NCBI GenBank assembly: GCA_025769875.1
Contig: JAGFNK010000826.1
Coordinates: 1-20,775 of the forward strand
From: Russula earlei
Lineage: Eukaryota > Basidiomycota > Agaricomycetes > Russulales > Russulaceae
Direction: 5' to 3'
Length of the DNA stretch: 20,775 nt
The number at the start of each line of letters is the position of its first letter. Within the stretch, counting starts at the first letter, position 1. The notes under the pieces were generated by a model. That model was given only the letters and a program-made list of their open reading frames with translations. It did no database searches and was not told the origin of the DNA. This document shows positions 18,434 through 20,775 of the stretch, piece after piece. A program made the position numbers and the translations under genes.

Positions 18434-18446
18434 GTGCACAGCCCTA
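18434..18446 (-). repeat. hAT terminal inverted repeat, right
   Basis: GTGCACAGCCCTA, inverse of the left end with one C/T difference. Confidence 0.9.
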
Positions 18447-18454
18447 AAACTGAA
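18447..18454. repeat. hAT target-site duplication, right copy
   Basis: AAACTGAA, identical to 13210-13217. Confidence 0.93.
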
Positions 18455-18497
18455 CTCCAACACAATAAAACTGCCTTCATTTGTTGAATTTATTTTC

Positions 18498-18515
18498 CAT
18501 GTGATGCATCACATG
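18498..18515. repeat. 18-bp perfect palindrome
   Basis: CATGTGATG followed by CATCACATG, 44 bp outside the hAT target copy. Purpose unknown. Confidence 0.8.
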
Positions 18516-18608
18516 CAGCATTCACTTGTAGCGTTCACTTGCAAAGGGTATTAAAGAACCTTGGCATTGTTTGCATATGGTTGCATCACAACCTGGGTGA
18601 ATAGTGTT

Positions 18609-18850
18609 TAGTGGTCATCTGACTTGTCAGGGGAGGGGTTGAGCAAGGGGTGCTGGCAAGGACTGGGCAATATGGTCGAGGTCTTGATGTTGTGTGCGAG
18701 GTCATTGGCATGCAGTCAGTGGCAAATGGCCTGGAATCAAGTCTTGCGGGCATGTGGCATATGTGTGGTTGGTGGCAAGGGCTTGATGTTGGGCGCGAGG
18801 GAGGTGGCTTGCGCTTGCAGTTGGCAAGGGGTGGGTGAGCTGAGGCAAAG
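18609..18850. repeat. Repeat remnant: LTR-like segment plus two units of about 100 bp
   Basis: Bases 18609-18648 match the inverse of 9916-9958 (CTGACTTGTCAGGGGAGGGG, then TTGAGC). After it, GTCTTGATGTTGTGTGCGAGG (about 18682) recurs as GGCTTGATGTTGGGCGCGAGG (about 18780), each followed by GGC(A)TTGC and CAGT-GGCAA, so a unit of about 100 bp is doubled. No gene seen. Confidence 0.5.
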
Positions 18851-19028
18851 GAGAGAAGGTGTCACGTCATGTCGCATCGCATTTCCGCACAACATGGTTC
18901 TGTGGCCTGCCATACTGTAATCCTCACACATCTGTTGCCATAATGATGCTGATGGATCAGACATGGAATGATGATAAAACAGTACTATCTATTCCAACAG
19001 AGACTTTCATCATCAGAAAATGCCCTTG

Positions 19029-19344
19029 AGCAATATTTAATAATAAGGCCCCTTACAGCAACCGAAATTTCTTGAAACTTGAACTTGGAATGGAACTTGA
19101 ATTTCAGGATTAGCCAGGGGTGACAGGAGTCACAGGTGTGAAGAAAGCCATTGGAATTTTGCATGATCTGTCATGCTCCAGAAAAGGCAAGCACCCCACC
19201 AACTTGGCTCCTCAAGGCAATTCTCATCAACTCCACAATTTGTTTTAAATGCAGATAACAATTACACACAATTCTCAATTTACATAATTGTGTATTAAAG
19301 AGTAAAAACAACAAATAAGCAATATTTTAACTAATGTAAGGGCC
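19029..19344. repeat. Direct-repeat pair with inverted tips, about 290 bp apart
   Basis: AGCAATATTTAATAAT-AAGGCC at 19029-19050 recurs with small gaps as AGCAATATTTTAACTAATGTAAGGGCC at 19318-19344. AAGGCCCCTTACA (19045-19057) and TGTAAGGGCCTT (19335-19346) also form an inverted pair. The enclosed AT-rich DNA has no gene. It may be a small non-autonomous element or a duplicated junction; the type is not determined. Confidence 0.45.
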
Positions 19345-19392
19345 TTGACTGTGAAGGCTGAAGACAGAATGCTGCTTGATGATATTGAGGGC

Positions 19393-19855
19393 AGTGGCAT
19401 TGGGTGAGACTGTTTGGCCTTCTTTTGGGGTGTGCAGGTTTGTTAAGAGAACCCACTTGCAAAGGCAATCATGATCATGCAGTGAGTGCTGGCATGATGG
19501 AGATGGTGAGGGCATGGCATTGGCAGGGCCATTTGGGCCTTGTTGATTTGTCAGGAAGGCATGCACACAATGGTGATTGTGACAGTGCAGTATGCATTGA
19601 GGGTGAGATGATGGGGGAGTGGCATTTGGTGAGACCATTCAGCCTTCATGTGCATTGGTTTGTCAGGAGAATGCCTGTGTGAAGGTGATTGCAATTGTGT
19701 GGTGTGTATTGGTAGGATGATGGAGGCAGCAGGACCATTCAATCTTCATTTTGGGGTGCATCAGTTTTTTGGGAGAGTGCATGCAAAGACAATCATGAGG
19801 GCATGATGTCTGTAGCTGGCAGGATGGCAGAAGTGCAAGGGAGTGGCAATGATGA
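19393..19855. repeat. Tandem repeat, unit of roughly 100-120 bp, about four diverged copies
   Basis: Unit starts lie near 19396, 19516, 19621 and 19722. Each holds GGCATT-GG-GAGACCATT, GCCTTC/CTTCATTTT, GGTTTGTCAGGAGAA or a variant, GCATG-AAAGGCAATCATGA and GGCATGATGGAG. The minus strand stays mostly open and gives a repeating peptide (HSLHDHDCL, PSSSH), but no protein family is evident, so it is treated as a satellite-like repeat. Confidence 0.7.
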
Positions 19856-19959
19856 GAGCATGCACAGCAGTGGGATGTTGAAGGACAGATGTCAGGTGCC
19901 ACAATTTCAATTTTGAGTAGAGTACCACAACTTCTGTTATCAAATAATTTATTATTATT

Positions 19960-20775
19960 TTAAATAATTATATTAGTTTTCTGCATTGTAAAGATAAAGA
20001 TTTTCAAACAGTGCTCTGGATAGGGAGAGTGCTGGTGGGTGGTCGCTTGGGCGCTGATGGCGCTGCCGAACGCAATTGTGGGTGGGATGATTGGAGAACT
20101 TGGATGGCAGATGCAAGGTAGAGGAGCGAGGGGGCGTGGAAGTAGAAAGGGAGAGGGAAGACAGAGAGGCTGGGAAATGGACGCACAGGCAGTGTGCAGA
20201 TCTCTGACTAACAAATGAGAGTCTAGTAAAAAAGGGGAGAAAGCATACCGAAATGTACAGTAGCAACACCATCCGATGGCAACGAAGATGGCGGCGTGGT
20301 ACAGGGCTCTTCGGCTGTGCGTTGGGACTTGTTGGTGGATGGTGAAGGCGGGGGCGTTGAGGGCAAGGGCATGCGGCGGTTGATGGGGGAGGGTGGCATG
20401 CTGGCGGCGACGATGATGATGATGTGAGGACAAAGAGGAGATGGCACGAAAGGAATACGCACATAGTGCTCTTGTAAGTGATTCGTGGCCAGCCATATAG
20501 CTGTTGTGGGTGAGTCGACATCGAGGCCGTGCGCCTTTGCGACAATTTTGCATGTCTTGTGGTCCATGCATTTGTGCTGTAGTGAGTTCCCAGGCTTCTG
20601 CATTTACATCAGCATAGGACTCTTCCTCCCCATCCTCATCAATAGCAGGAAGGGATGTCTTGGAACCCTGAGCTCATGGTTGTGATCGCTTCGGTCGAGT
20701 GGGAGTGCCTGAGCTGTCACTTTCATTTCCTCCAGTTTTTTTTCGGGCAGCCTTCCTTTGGCCAGTAGTACGTGT
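19960..20775 (-). pseudogene. Unidentified coding-like frame running off the right edge, one in-frame stop
   Basis: On the minus strand a single frame is open from the window edge to 19960 except for TGA at 20674-20676. The edge-proximal part looks like real protein: a basic, Ser-rich segment (GQRKAARKKTGGNESDSS, PTRPKRSQ) of nuclear-signal type, then an acidic one (LPAIDEDGEEESYADVNAEA) and WELTTAQMHGPQDMQNCRKG. Beyond about 20450 the frame turns His/Pro/Leu-rich and less convincing, and an overlapping frame (20223-20603, KCMDHKTCKIVAKAHGLDVD) competes with it. A frameshift or intron near 20560 is possible. No family named with confidence; it could be the C-terminal part of a gene to the right or another repeat remnant. 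Confidence 0.4.

Larger units (their letters stand above)
13218..18446 (+). mobile_element. hAT DNA transposon, 5229 bp, complete ends, carrying an inserted LTR
   Basis: Ends are TAGGGCTGCGCAC (13218-13230) and its inverse with one C/T difference (18434-18446), flanked by the perfect 8-bp duplication AAACTGAA. Between them is a transposase gene on the plus strand in many short exons. Subterminal DNA on both sides is rich in CCATC/GATGG words, possible transposase-binding sites. The internal transposase is broken, so the copy is at best non-autonomous. Without the 1.19-kb insertion at 14109-15297 it would be about 4.0 kb. Confidence 0.93.

Noticed and set aside
19960..20450. His/Pro/Leu-rich minus-strand tail as a separate membrane protein
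   Set aside because: Two overlapping frames are open at once and neither has a convincing membrane topology; kept only as the weak end of the edge frame.

Overview
The window looks like repeat-rich nuclear DNA of a mushroom-forming basidiomycete (Agaricomycetes). Three things suggest this: introns of about 46-86 bp with GT...AG ends, a hAT transposase and a Ty1/copia Gag-Pol of types common in these fungi, and stop codons and arginine losses that point to decay at CpG sites. No rRNA, tRNA or CRISPR array is visible, and almost every recognisable coding sequence is a mobile-element remnant. The organism call is an inference from family resemblance; no search was run.

Left part (1-7862) is a nest of retroelements. 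Bases 1 to about 3400 hold, on the minus strand, a LINE-type retrotransposon: ORF1 (Gag-like, three zinc knuckles) and the start of ORF2 (apurinic-type endonuclease), which runs off the left edge. ORF1 has a frameshift at a C9 tract and one stop, and ORF2 has one stop. The LINE abuts a plus-strand Ty1/copia reverse-transcriptase remnant (about 3400-4486) that carries two internal tandem-repeat blocks, then a polypurine tract and a 3' LTR (4882-5366). That LTR sits inside a second copia element on the minus strand (Gag, protease and pre-integrase region 5367-7380, leader, 5' LTR 7549-7862).

Middle part (7863-13209) has a diverged tandem duplication, a broken gene for a small secreted protein (minus, 8353-8862, with a TATA box), a relic of the same LTR family as 4882-5366, a coding-like fragment, a possible LTR relic, and a C-rich, GC-rich stretch with two small spliced ORFs of unknown function, palindromes and a 20-bp tandem repeat.

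Right part: 13218-18446 is an end-to-end hAT DNA transposon of 5229 bp with 13-bp terminal inverted repeats and a perfect 8-bp target duplication (AAACTGAA). Its transposase can be followed through 14 exons but has at least eight in-frame stops. A 1.19-kb LTR-like insertion (14109-15297) interrupts exon 3. After it come tandem repeats (18.6-18.85 kb, and a unit of about 110 bp at 19.39-19.85 kb), a direct-repeat pair, and a coding-like minus-strand frame that runs off the right edge.

I see no novel defence or metabolic system. The notable content is the layered transposon history, the well-resolved hAT copy with its CpG-type decay, and several undescribed repeat structures.
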